DNA of 51,681 nt from CAYFXE01 sp964347035. GTDB lineage: Bacteria; Acidobacteriota; Aminicenantia; Aminicenantales; Aminicenantaceae. The position numbers and the translations under genes are program-made. Location of the stretch: positions 1 to 51,681 of the forward strand of contig CAYFXE010000021.1 of the NCBI GenBank assembly GCA_964347035.1, in the 5' to 3' direction. Within the stretch, counting starts at the first letter, position 1. Each line of letters begins with the position of its first letter. The notes below the pieces were generated by a model, which did not search any database, was not told where the DNA came from, and saw only the letters and a list, made by a program, of their open reading frames with translations. Below are positions 17,404-26,105 of this stretch, piece after piece.

Positions 17404-17600
17404 TATAATCGGCGATCGGTTGATATGCCCCGCGGCTTGCAGCGGGGAACCGGGCGTCGAAGGATCCATGGGGTGTGCCCCATTGGTCGCAGGGAAAGCC
17501 CGAGAAAGGGAGGCAGAAAGCCGTAGGCGAACGTTGGAAGGAGGAACGCCAAACGGCTCCCCCTCCAAGGTTGAGTCAGGCTGTCTGAAAGGAGGAGACG
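17404..17600 (+). ncRNA. Candidate structured 5' leader upstream of the oxoamine synthase
   Basis: A TATAAT box (17404-17409, weak -35) precedes about 180 bases with unusually many short hairpins: CCCCGC/GCGGGG (17428-17433/17442-17447), ATGGGG/CCCCAT around a TGTG loop (17468-17473/17478-17483), GGG-AAAG-CCC, GGC-AGAAA-GCC and CGTT/AACG, before GGAGGAG and the GTG start. It is G- and C-rich compared with its neighbours and has no convincing coding frame. I tested it against known riboswitch consensus motifs and found no clear match. It may be a regulatory leader or a dispersed repeat; the first hairpin resembles that at 508-529. Confidence 0.35.
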
Positions 17601-18785
17601 GTGGACCTATTTGATAAATGCTACGCCTTCACCAGGGCTGAAGAGGCCCAAGAGATGGGGATATATCCCTACTTCACTCCCATTCAAGAGGTGAACGGAA
17701 ACAGAGTCATCATCGATGGTAAAGAAATGATCATGGTCGGCTCCAACAACTATCTGGGCTTGATCAACCATCCGCGGCCCATAAAAGCAGCAGAGGAGGC
17801 TTTGGAACGGTACGGAGTTGCCACCTGCGGGTCTCGATTCCTAAACGGAACCCTCGATATCCATATTCAGCTGGAGGAGAAACTAGCCCAATTCATGAAT
17901 AAAGAAGCGGCCTTAGCCTTCAGCACAGGCTTTCAGACAAACCTCGGCATCATATCGACAATTGCCGGCAAGGGGGATGCGATCATAACCGATCGGATGG
18001 TCCATGCCAGTATCATCGATGCTTGTCGGCTTTCATTTGCCAGCGTCAACAAATACAAACATAATGATATGGATGATCTGGAGAGAGTTCTTTCTTCCTT
18101 GGAAAAGGACATCGGTAAATTGATCGTCGTCGATGGTGTGTTTAGCATGGAAGGAGATTTGGCCTATCTTCCTGGAATCGTGGAACTTGCCAAAAAATAT
18201 GACGCTAAACTCTTCGTGGATGATGCTCATGGGATAGGTGTTATGGGCAAGAATGGAAGGGGAACAGCCGAGCATTTCGGTGTGGAGGATGAAGTGGATC
18301 TCGTCATGGGCACCTTCAGCAAGTCTTTTGCTTCTCTCGGGGGCTTCGTGGCGGGTGATAAGAAAGTCATCTCCTACATCAAGCATTTTGCCCGCTCTTT
18401 GATTTTTAGCGCCAGCATCACTCCCGCTTCGGTCGCGACAGTCCTTACCACTCTCGATATTATCCAGAAAGAGCCTGAAAGAAGAAAGAGATTGTGGGAG
18501 ATCACAAAGAAGATGAAATCCGGGTTCCAAGCCATGGGTTACAACACAGGGCCGACTGAGACCCCCGTCATTCCTGTGATTGTCGGACATGATGAACTGA
18601 CATTCATGCTGTGGAGATTACTCAGGGAAAGCGGTATTTTTACCAATCCTGTGATTTACCCTGCCGTCCCCAAGGAACAAGCCTTGATTCGAACGAGCTA
18701 CTCGGCCACCCATAGCGACGAGGAACTAAATATAGTGCTCGAAAGTTTTAGAAAGTGTGGCAAACAATTAGGCATCATCAAGTGA
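17601..18785 (+). CDS. Serine palmitoyltransferase-like alpha-oxoamine synthase (PLP enzyme)
   Basis: This 394-residue fold-type I PLP enzyme starts at GTG 17601, set by GGAGGAG a few bases upstream. Key elements are SNNYLGL, GSRFLNGTLDIHIQLEE, His135 (stacks on PLP) in DRMVHASI, DDAHG at 207-211, and the PLP lysine Lys241 in GTFSKSFASLGG. Alpha-oxoamine synthases condense an amino acid with an acyl-CoA; the N-terminal IYPYFTPIQ, GSRFLNG and FSKSFASLGG stretches are closest to bacterial serine palmitoyltransferases, though 8-amino-7-oxononanoate synthase and 2-amino-3-ketobutyrate ligase share the fold. No other biotin genes are nearby, while a divergent extended SDR is. Sphingoid-base synthesis is thus the favoured hypothesis. 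Confidence 0.82.
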   Translation: MDLFDKCYAFTRAEEAQEMGIYPYFTPIQEVNGNRVIIDGKEMIMVGSNNYLGLINHPRPIKAAEEALERYGVATCGSRFLNGTLDIHIQLEEKLAQFMNKEAALAFSTGFQTNLGIISTIAGKGDAIITDRMVHASIIDACRLSFASVNKYKHNDMDDLERVLSSLEKDIGKLIVVDGVFSMEGDLAYLPGIVELAKKYDAKLFVDDAHGIGVMGKNGRGTAEHFGVEDEVDLVMGTFSKSFASLGGFVAGDKKVISYIKHFARSLIFSASITPASVATVLTTLDIIQKEPERRKRLWEITKKMKSGFQAMGYNTGPTETPVIPVIVGHDELTFMLWRLLRESGIFTNPVIYPAVPKEQALIRTSYSATHSDEELNIVLESFRKCGKQLGIIK

Positions 18786-18793
18786 AGAAGACG

Positions 18794-20602
18794 ATGAAGA
18801 AAGAGTGTGGACGTTTTACTCTTCTTGTCTTTCTGACTGTGGCGTTTTTTTTGTGCGCGGAAGGATCAAGCCCTATTCTTCCGTTGGATCAAATCAAGGT
18901 GGGAATGAAGGGTAAAGGAAAGAGTGCTTTCACTGAAGACGAGATAGAAGAGTTTGAGGTTGAAATCCTGGGCATCCTCCATAACGTCCAGCCAAGAAAA
19001 AACATCATCCTGGCCAAGCTTAAAGGAGACAGGCTGAGCAATACAGGTGTCGTCCTAGGTATGAGTGGCAGTCCAGTGTATGTGGAAGGAAAGCTCATAG
19101 GAGCTGTGGCTTACAGCTTTCCGTATTCCAAAGAAGCCATCGCAGGAATTACTCCTGTGGAGGAAATGCTCGATATACCAGTCACAGAGAGGCCGACATC
19201 TTCCATTTCTCCGAGGGTCCCGGTGAAAAAACATCTCACCCTACAAGAGCTGTTTGAGTTGAATAAGGATTTCTTCCTTTCCAAGTCGGCCCTGTTCTCC
19301 GAGGGGCAGACATTCGAGCTCCTCAACATTCCATTGGTCTTCGGCGGATTCCATTCGGTTGTGTTTGAGCGTGCCAAGTCGTTTTTCTCGCAACTGGGAT
19401 TCTCGCCCGTGATGGCCGGACCATCTGGTCAAGAAAAAGAAGCATTTCTGCCTTCAGATTTGACCTTGAGAGAAGGTGATCCGGTGGCGGTCCAGCTCAT
19501 CGCGGGTGATCTGAGCATGGCAGCCGTGGGGACAGTCTCTTATGTCGACGGCAACCGTCTCTTGGCTTTCGGGCATCCCGTGTATAACTTGGGGAATGTG
19601 GACTATGCCATGACCAAGGCGAAGGTGATCACTGTTGTTCCCAGCCTGAATGTCTCGTTTAAATTGGCTTCGCCCGAAGCTATTGTCGGAACATTCACCC
19701 AAGATCGAACCTCAGGGCTTGCCGGAGAAATCGGGAAGATTCCGAAGCTTATCCCGATCAACGTTACAATAACCGATAAAAATGATACCAAAGATGAGTT
19801 TAAGATTAAGGTCATAGACGATCCCATCTTGACACCGGTTCTGGTTAATTTTTCTCTGGCCAACCTGATGTCTGTGGAAGGAAGATCAATCGGGAATCTG
19901 TCTCTTGAGCTTATGGGAACGGTGTATTTGGAGAATGGGATGAATGTTCCTATCGAGGATCTCTACTCCGGCCAGCTGGATGTCTCGATCACAAACCTCT
20001 CGAGTCTTCTCGCGGCTGTGGTTTATTTCTTGATCAACAATGAATTCGAGGACCTGAAAATACACCGGATCGATTTAGATATTAAGGCTACAGAAGATAT
20101 AAGGCTTTCGTATCTTCAGAAGGTGTGGCTGGATAAATATGAAGCCAAGCCCGGAGAAAGGATTAACATCAATTTCTTCACCCGGACGGTAAGAGGAGAG
20201 AACCAGCTCCATGGTGTTGGCATCGAGGCCCCGCCTCTCCCCCCTGGTTCTGAATTCCAGCTGGTGATGGCCGATGCGGCCTCGATGCGCCAACTGGAGA
20301 CAAGCCAATATAAAGTCGAAGACTTTGTCCCCCGGAGTTTGAGTCAACTCATCAGGATTTTGGGCAATCTTAGGAAGAATAATCGGATTTATTTCAAAGT
20401 CATCGCATCCAAGCCAGGCCTCTTCTTGAAGGGAGAGGAAATGCCGAATTTGCCTCCGACGATGAAATCCATGTTTACTTCTCCTCGCGCTGCCGCTTCG
20501 GTACCGACCGAGCTCAACCGATCGACGATGAGAGAGTATCAATACCCAGTTCCTTATGTCTTCAAAGGATTAGCCGTGATCCCGATTAAAATTAAAGAAT
20601 AG
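18794..20602 (+). CDS. SpoIVB-type (S55) serine peptidase domain protein, exported
   Basis: The protein is 602 residues from ATG 18794, 9 bases after the previous stop; a GTG at 18755 would overlap that gene. An N-terminal hydrophobic signal (about 8-22) precedes the S55 domain: IKVGMKGKGKSAF, then VLGMSGSPVYVEGKLIGA with the catalytic serine (Ser91/93), and LLAFGHPVYNLG with the catalytic histidine. In sporulating Firmicutes SpoIVB cleaves SpoIVFA to trigger sigma-K; non-sporulating diderms carry this larger version of unknown target. The long C-terminal half is beta-rich with no recognised domain. It is co-directional with and 12 bases from the next gene. Confidence 0.85.
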   Translation: MKKECGRFTLLVFLTVAFFLCAEGSSPILPLDQIKVGMKGKGKSAFTEDEIEEFEVEILGILHNVQPRKNIILAKLKGDRLSNTGVVLGMSGSPVYVEGKLIGAVAYSFPYSKEAIAGITPVEEMLDIPVTERPTSSISPRVPVKKHLTLQELFELNKDFFLSKSALFSEGQTFELLNIPLVFGGFHSVVFERAKSFFSQLGFSPVMAGPSGQEKEAFLPSDLTLREGDPVAVQLIAGDLSMAAVGTVSYVDGNRLLAFGHPVYNLGNVDYAMTKAKVITVVPSLNVSFKLASPEAIVGTFTQDRTSGLAGEIGKIPKLIPINVTITDKNDTKDEFKIKVIDDPILTPVLVNFSLANLMSVEGRSIGNLSLELMGTVYLENGMNVPIEDLYSGQLDVSITNLSSLLAAVVYFLINNEFEDLKIHRIDLDIKATEDIRLSYLQKVWLDKYEAKPGERININFFTRTVRGENQLHGVGIEAPPLPPGSEFQLVMADAASMRQLETSQYKVEDFVPRSLSQLIRILGNLRKNNRIYFKVIASKPGLFLKGEEMPNLPPTMKSMFTSPRAAASVPTELNRSTMREYQYPVPYVFKGLAVIPIKIKE

Positions 20603-20614
20603 GAGAGAAAGGGA

Positions 20615-22771
20615 ATGAAAAAGGGCTTTCTTATCGGTTTCATCACTCTACTCATTTTAGCTCAAGCGGCCCTAGGAGTTGTCCCTCGCAAATGGGAAAT
20701 TCGTACCCTTGAGGATTTTTTAAAAGGCAAGTTTGAAGGTATCTCTGTCTCTGAAGACGGTCAACTTTCCCTTTCTCTTAAGGAAGAGGTGAAAGAAGGT
20801 CCGCCTGAGGAGTTTTACCTATCCTATGTTCTCACGTCTGAAGGAACAGCTTATCTCGGGACTGGCCATGGAGGAAAAATATACAGAATCAGCCCCTCGG
20901 GCGAGATCGATCTCTATTTCCAAGTGCCTGAGATGGATATTTACTGTCTTGCTCTTGATGCTAAAGGAAGGCTGTATGCGGGAACTTCTCCCAACGGGAA
21001 GATTTATAGGATCACCGATAAGGAAAGAGGCAGTCCTTTTTTTAATCCTCCCGAAAAGTATATCTGGGATTTGTTCTTCACAGATGGAGACGTGTTGCTG
21101 GCCGCTGTCGGGGAGACAGGGGGCCTTTATGAGATTAACCAGGAAGGGGAAGGGAATTTGATCTTCAGAGCTGCCCAGAACCATATCCTTTCTTTGATTA
21201 AGGATAGGAGAGGAAATCTTCTCGCAGGGAGTGGCGGAAAAGGGCTCCTGTACCGGTTTTCGCCGGCAAAAAAAGCCTCTATTCTTTTTGAATCTCCGTA
21301 TGAGGAGATTAGGAGCATCGCTCTGGATGATCAAGGAAATATATACGTCGCGGCTGGAGGGACAATCCCGACACCTCAAAAGGCAGGCTTAACCTCCATC
21401 AAGGCTCAAACACAGACAGAAGTGAGCTTGATCGTCACACCTGCCAAAACTAAACCTGAAATTCTACCGACAGCAAGAGAAAAACAGCCCAGCGCTATTT
21501 ATCGAGTGAATACCGAGGGAATAGCCAAAAAAATCTGGCATTCCGAGGAGGATTTAATCTACTCGTTAATCTGGGATGACACTCGGAAGAAATTAGTCTT
21601 TGGCACCGGCGATAAAGGGCGGATATATACTCTTGACAAAAAGGGTAAAAGCTCTCTTCTCCTCCAGAAAAAATCTGAGCAGGTGTATTCCCTGGTTTCC
21701 CATGATTCCAAGATTTATGTCTTGGCTAACAATCCTGCTGGTCTCACCATCATTGACCCTGAGCAAAGGGATAAAGGAGAGTATGTCAGTCGAGTTTATG
21801 ATACAAAAACAGTTTCTTCCTGGGGTCGGATCGAGTGGAGAGCCACAGTTCCTGAGGGTGGTTCTCTCCAGCTTCAAACACGCACCGGCAATTCGGAAGA
21901 GCCTAATCAGAGCTGGACAGACTGGTCCCCGCCCTACCAAAAGGCAGAAGGGGAGCAAATCCTCAGTCCGAAAGGGAGGTTCATCCAATTTAGAATCATC
22001 TTCCAAACACAATCCGGCAAAGTCACTCCTCTTCTCCAGAAAATCAACTTATTCTATCTTCAAACCAACTTAGAGCCGGTTATCGTAAGATTAAGCTTAT
22101 TACCACCGAATCAAGTTTTTCTCAGGCCACCAAAGCAGGATGATATCATCTGGGGGCTGGATACGGAGACGCTTCCTGAAACAAAAACCGAGAATCAAGC
22201 TCAGTCTTATGTACTAGCCAGGAAGGTCCAGAGAAAGGGATATCAGACTATTGTCTGGGAGGCCACCGATGAGAACGGCGATGACCTTCTTTTCACGCTG
22301 TACATACGGAAGGAAGATGAAGCAAGATGGCGAGTCTTGAGAGAAAACTGGAGAGAGGCCATTTTTGCTTTCGAGACGCTGGGTTTTCCCGACGGCGTTT
22401 ATTTTATAAAAATCCAAGCATCGGATGTCCCGTCAAACCCCTTGGGCCTGGAACTGACATCCGAAAAAACGAGCTCCCCTTTGACTGTCGACAATTCTCT
22501 CCCTGTGGTTACAGGTTTTCAGGCAGTCAAGGAGAAAAACAGCTTGATCTTGACTTTTTCTACCCAGGATTCCATGTCCTCCATCGAAGAGGTTCATTAC
22601 CTCATCCATCCTGATAAGTGGAGAAATGTATTTCCTGTCGATGGTATCTGTGATTCAAAACAGGAAGACTTTAAACTGAGGATAGGTTTATCCTCTAATT
22701 CCGATAACCTCGTGACTCTAAAAGTCAAAGACAGGCACGGCAATATCGGCGTTTTCCGATACACGTTCTAA
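20615..22771 (+). CDS. Exported beta-propeller protein with C-terminal beta-sandwich
   Basis: This 718-residue protein has a signal peptide (about 1-21) and GGAGAG upstream of ATG. Residues about 60-370 contain repeating blades with the pattern LxxxxxGxLYAGTxxxGKIYRI (for example GTGHGGKIYRIS, AGTSPNGKIYRIT, GTGDKGRIYTLD), typical of WD40/SMP-30/two-component-regulator propellers. After about residue 390 the sequence becomes a beta-sandwich-like region (SSWGRIEWRATV, QSWTDWSPPY) that resembles discoidin- or fibronectin-type modules. No catalytic motif is seen. It directly follows the S55 peptidase, so it may be its partner or substrate; the function is unknown. Confidence 0.75.
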   Translation: MKKGFLIGFITLLILAQAALGVVPRKWEIRTLEDFLKGKFEGISVSEDGQLSLSLKEEVKEGPPEEFYLSYVLTSEGTAYLGTGHGGKIYRISPSGEIDLYFQVPEMDIYCLALDAKGRLYAGTSPNGKIYRITDKERGSPFFNPPEKYIWDLFFTDGDVLLAAVGETGGLYEINQEGEGNLIFRAAQNHILSLIKDRRGNLLAGSGGKGLLYRFSPAKKASILFESPYEEIRSIALDDQGNIYVAAGGTIPTPQKAGLTSIKAQTQTEVSLIVTPAKTKPEILPTAREKQPSAIYRVNTEGIAKKIWHSEEDLIYSLIWDDTRKKLVFGTGDKGRIYTLDKKGKSSLLLQKKSEQVYSLVSHDSKIYVLANNPAGLTIIDPEQRDKGEYVSRVYDTKTVSSWGRIEWRATVPEGGSLQLQTRTGNSEEPNQSWTDWSPPYQKAEGEQILSPKGRFIQFRIIFQTQSGKVTPLLQKINLFYLQTNLEPVIVRLSLLPPNQVFLRPPKQDDIIWGLDTETLPETKTENQAQSYVLARKVQRKGYQTIVWEATDENGDDLLFTLYIRKEDEARWRVLRENWREAIFAFETLGFPDGVYFIKIQASDVPSNPLGLELTSEKTSSPLTVDNSLPVVTGFQAVKEKNSLILTFSTQDSMSSIEEVHYLIHPDKWRNVFPVDGICDSKQEDFKLRIGLSSNSDNLVTLKVKDRHGNIGVFRYTF

Positions 22772-22798
22772 CCGATTCTATTCCATCCAGAAAACTGT

Positions 22799-23368
22799 CT
22801 AAGATTCACTTTTCACTCTTTCCAGATATTTGTCTTCTCTTGTATCGATCCGGACGACATCGTTGTTCTTGATGAATTGGGGAACGTTGATGGTGATACC
22901 AGTCTCCAGAGTGGCAGGTTTACTGCTGGCCGATTGTGTGGCGCCTTTAAGGAATGGTTCTGTCTTTACCACTCTTAGGTTCATCGTCTGAGGTGGGTTT
23001 ATTCCCACTGGCTGTCCTTCATGCATCTCGACTGAGAAGATAACGTTGGGAAGGAGATAGCGTTTGCTCTCGCCGAGGAGGTCTTGAGAAAACTTCATCT
23101 GCTCGTAAGTCCCCAGCTCCATGAACACGTATTCATCCCCCTCCTGGTAAAGATATTCCATCTCCTTTTCTTCCAGGAAAGCCTGCTCCACCCTATCCTT
23201 GGAGCGGAACCTGTAATCTTGAAGAGTCTGGTCCTTCAGGTTGCGAAGTTTGGTCTGCATCAAAGCCTGTCCTTTTCCGGGTGTGACGTGGGTGGCTTCG
23301 AGCACTTTGTACAGGTTGCCCTCGATTTTTATCACCATCCCTTTTCTGATTTGAGTTGCATTGATCAT
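22799..23368 (-). CDS. efp: Elongation factor P
   Basis: This 189-residue protein has the three beta-barrel domains of EF-P: a KOW-like N-domain with THVTPGKGQA carrying Lys32 at the tip of the loop, an OB domain with YVFMELGTYEQ, and a C-domain ending GITINVPQFIKNNDVVRIDTREDKYLERV. EF-P binds between the P and E sites and relieves ribosome stalling at polyproline. The tip residue is Lys, the type modified by EpmA/B, by 5-aminopentanol addition or left unmodified; no modification gene is near. AAAGGA precedes the start. It is transcribed from the promoter at 23442-23470. Confidence 0.95.
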   Translation of the reverse strand: MINATQIRKGMVIKIEGNLYKVLEATHVTPGKGQALMQTKLRNLKDQTLQDYRFRSKDRVEQAFLEEKEMEYLYQEGDEYVFMELGTYEQMKFSQDLLGESKRYLLPNVIFSVEMHEGQPVGINPPQTMNLRVVKTEPFLKGATQSASSKPATLETGITINVPQFIKNNDVVRIDTREDKYLERVKSES

Positions 23369-23441
23369 ATCGGTGTTCCTTTACCTGAATTATTCATACC
23401 TGGGGCTGTAATCCGCAGCTCGTATTCAGACATCCATTATT

Positions 23442-23470
23442 TATATATAGACTCGAGGTTTAAAAGTCAA
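23442..23470 (-). promoter_or_regulatory. Candidate sigma70-type promoter of efp
   Basis: On the minus strand TTGACT (23470-23465) and TATATA (23447-23442) are separated by 17 bases, about 75 bases upstream of the efp start codon. A second TTGACT lies directly before the first. Confidence 0.5.
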
Positions 23471-23530
23471 AGTCAACGACAAACGTGATAAAGCGAAATC
23501 ATTTGATTTTGAAAGGGTTTTCATTTATAA

Positions 23531-24328
23531 ATGAGTCTCATCCGTCGAAAAATGACTGACGTCTATTTCTTGGGAACAGGCGGTTCGATCGCCACTGAGG
23601 TGAGGGACAACACGTCCCTGCTCGTGCATACCGAAGATCAACTAATCCTCGTCGACTGCCCGGGTTCCATCATCCAGAAGATAAAGAAGCTGGATTTTGA
23701 TCCTCGTCAAATCACAACCATCCTGGTGACCCATATCCATCCTGATCACATCTATGGCTTGCCTTCCTTGGTCCATAGCTTGATGTTGGATGATGGCCTT
23801 ATCGAGCTCTATGGCTCGGAAGAAACAGTCCATTTCTGTCAGGATTTATTGGATCTATTCCATCTCCGGGATGAAAAGATCAAAACAAGGATTCGATTCA
23901 TTCCTGCAAAGGTCAAAAAAATCCTCGGACTTTCTGCCCCTATCGAAGTTTTCTCACTGTCCGTTCCACACGATTCGTCTTCCCTGGCGCTTCATTTTCA
24001 CTTCGCAGACTTAAAGAAGGATCTGTTCTACTCCGGTGATAGCCCGGTTTATCCTCCTCTGTTTGATCAGGCGTCAAAGACAGACTATCTGATCCACGAT
24101 TGCAGTGCGCCCTCCCGGTTCTTTGAACAATATCCCTCGCTGTATGAAATGCATACCCATTCACTCGATTTGGGAAAGCTTTGCCAGGATGCTGAGGTTA
24201 GATGTCTCATTCCCTGCCATTTCTTCGGAGAATTGGATTTTTCCCTCTCCGAAATTGAAAAGGAGATAAGGGAAAACTTTAGTGGAGAGCTGATTATCCC
24301 CAAGGATTTCACGAAAATCACTTTATGA
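23531..24328 (+). CDS. Metallo-beta-lactamase-fold hydrolase (RNase Z-like)
   Basis: The protein is 265 residues with the metal motif THIHPDH (His68, His70, Asp72, His73), an N-terminal YFLGTGGS strand typical of RNase Z and related phosphodiesterases, YSGDSP for the bridging aspartate, and CHFFG near the C-terminus. It lacks the long exosite arm of tRNase Z, so a small-molecule phosphodiesterase or general MBL hydrolase is equally possible. The start at ATG 23531 has a weak ribosome-binding site; ATG 23552 is an alternative. It is divergent from efp. Confidence 0.78.
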   Translation: MSLIRRKMTDVYFLGTGGSIATEVRDNTSLLVHTEDQLILVDCPGSIIQKIKKLDFDPRQITTILVTHIHPDHIYGLPSLVHSLMLDDGLIELYGSEETVHFCQDLLDLFHLRDEKIKTRIRFIPAKVKKILGLSAPIEVFSLSVPHDSSSLALHFHFADLKKDLFYSGDSPVYPPLFDQASKTDYLIHDCSAPSRFFEQYPSLYEMHTHSLDLGKLCQDAEVRCLIPCHFFGELDFSLSEIEKEIRENFSGELIIPKDFTKITL

Positions 24329-24419
24329 GCTAGACGCATTTCTCGATGATGGATAAACCTAGTTTTCCAGCGGACTCGAGGAAATTGGGGAATCAGCCCC
24401 GGCATTGCGGAGGATTGAA

Positions 24420-26096
24420 ATGAAGTGTTTCAACATAATGTTATTATTTATTGTCTTTGCCTTGCTTGCCTCCTGTGGACCTGGATTGAAAAAGGAGAAG
24501 GCGGATCTTGTCTTCCTGAATGGTCTGGTCTGGACAGTCAACCCCGATCAGCCCCGAGCCGAAGCGGTCGCCGCCAAGGGAGAAAAAATACTAGAGGTGG
24601 GGTCGTCTGAGAAAATAAAGAGGCACATCGGAGAAGGGACAGAAGTCGTCGATTTAGACGGAATGCTCCTCCTCCCAGGTTTCATCGATAGCCACACCCA
24701 TTTTCTGGATGGAGGATTTGCCCTCTCCAGGATTCAACTAAGAGATGCGAAGAGCCGGGAGGATTTTATTGCCAGGATGGAAGAAAAGGCCAGGGATTTG
24801 AGAGAAGGGGAATGGATTCTTGATGGTGATTGGGACCATCAACAATTTGATCCTCCGGAGCTTCCTCGGAAAGAGTGGATTGATGAGGTGACGCCTCGAA
24901 ATCCTGTCTGTGTGAACCGTCTCGATGGACACATGGTCCTGGCCAACAGTTTGGCTTTGGAGAAGGCTGGCATCACCGGTGAAACACCTTCTCCAGACGG
25001 CGGCGTGATCGTGAAGGACCCTCAAACAGGCGAACCCACGGGCATTCTTAAGGATGCGGCCATGGGCCTGGTGAGGAGACATATTCCTGAGCCATCCTTC
25101 GATGAGAGGATTCAGGCCGCAGAGGCTGCCTTGAAACATGCCTTTGAGCTGGGAGTGACTTCTATCCACGATATGGCCTATGTCGCAAATTTTGAGGTCT
25201 ATCAGGAATTGCTCAAGAGAGATAAGCTGTCCGCTCGCCTAACCGTTTACATCCCCATCACCGAGGTCGACAAGCTTGTCAATCGGGATATTCCACCTTC
25301 CTTGGACGATGACTTCCTAAAAATAGCAGGGTTGAAAGGATTTGTAGATGGATCATTGGGATCTTCGACCGCACTTTTTTTCGAGCCCTATTCAGACAAT
25401 CCGGAGAAACGCGGTATCCTTTTTTCTCAAATGTATCCAGAAGGCATCATGGAAGAGAGAATCATGAAGGCTGATAGGTCAGGCCTTCAGGTCGCCATCC
25501 ACGCCATTGGAGATAAAGCCAACCACATCATCCTCGACATTTTTGAAAAGGCTATCGAGGAAAACGGACCGAGGGACCGAAGATGGCGGATCGAGCATGC
25601 CCAGCATCTCCTTCTGGAGGATATCAAAAGGATGGGGCAACTGCAGATCATCGCCTCTGTTCAGCCTTATCATACCATAGATGATGGGCGTTGGGCCGAG
25701 AAGAAGATCGGGACAGAGCGCTGCCGAACCACGTATGCTTTTCATTCTCTCAAGGAAAGTGCTGTGACCCTTGCTTGTGGTTCTGACTGGACGGTCGCTC
25801 CTTTAGATCCTCTGACCGGCATCTATGCTGCGGTCACAAGACGAACCTTGGACGGAAAAAATCCAGGAGGATGGTTTCCTGAACAGAAAATATCTCTCGA
25901 GGATGCCATACAAGGCTATACCCTCAACGGGGCCTATGCAGAATTATCGGAAACAAAGAAGGGATCTATAGAAAAAGGAAAGTTGGCTGATCTGGTGGTT
26001 CTGGATCAGAATCTTTTCGAAATCCCTGAAGAGAAAATTATGCGGACTCGAGTGATGATGACTGTGTTAAACGGAAAAATCATCTTCAGAAGGTAG
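24420..26096 (+). CDS. Lipoprotein amidohydrolase (YtcJ-like, amidohydrolase_3)
   Basis: The protein is 558 residues from ATG 24420, with GGAGG (24409-24413) six bases upstream; an in-frame TTG at 24405 is less likely. A lipobox LLASC marks it as a lipoprotein. The catalytic region has FIDSHTHFLDGG (first metal His pair), IHDMAY, AIHAIGDKAN, IEHAQHL and CGSDWTVAPLDP, the order expected of the amidohydrolase_3/YtcJ group. Such enzymes hydrolyse N-acyl or ring amide bonds in a TIM barrel; the precise substrate is not known. It may help process amides or peptides outside the cell together with the acetamidase-like protein. Confidence 0.87.
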   Translation: MKCFNIMLLFIVFALLASCGPGLKKEKADLVFLNGLVWTVNPDQPRAEAVAAKGEKILEVGSSEKIKRHIGEGTEVVDLDGMLLLPGFIDSHTHFLDGGFALSRIQLRDAKSREDFIARMEEKARDLREGEWILDGDWDHQQFDPPELPRKEWIDEVTPRNPVCVNRLDGHMVLANSLALEKAGITGETPSPDGGVIVKDPQTGEPTGILKDAAMGLVRRHIPEPSFDERIQAAEAALKHAFELGVTSIHDMAYVANFEVYQELLKRDKLSARLTVYIPITEVDKLVNRDIPPSLDDDFLKIAGLKGFVDGSLGSSTALFFEPYSDNPEKRGILFSQMYPEGIMEERIMKADRSGLQVAIHAIGDKANHIILDIFEKAIEENGPRDRRWRIEHAQHLLLEDIKRMGQLQIIASVQPYHTIDDGRWAEKKIGTERCRTTYAFHSLKESAVTLACGSDWTVAPLDPLTGIYAAVTRRTLDGKNPGGWFPEQKISLEDAIQGYTLNGAYAELSETKKGSIEKGKLADLVVLDQNLFEIPEEKIMRTRVMMTVLNGKIIFRR

Positions 26097-26105
26097 GAGC
26101 CATCG

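Noticed and set aside
17404..17600. Cobalamin or c-di-GMP riboswitch
   Set aside because: A stretch near 17574 vaguely resembles a B12 box, but only about 10 of 14 positions agree and the core AGGGAA/GGTGAAA context is missing; the GEMM core is also absent.
17387..17614. 75-codon reading frame over the leader
   Set aside because: Low-complexity, Gly/Arg-rich composition, no ribosome-binding site, and it runs into the oxoamine synthase start.
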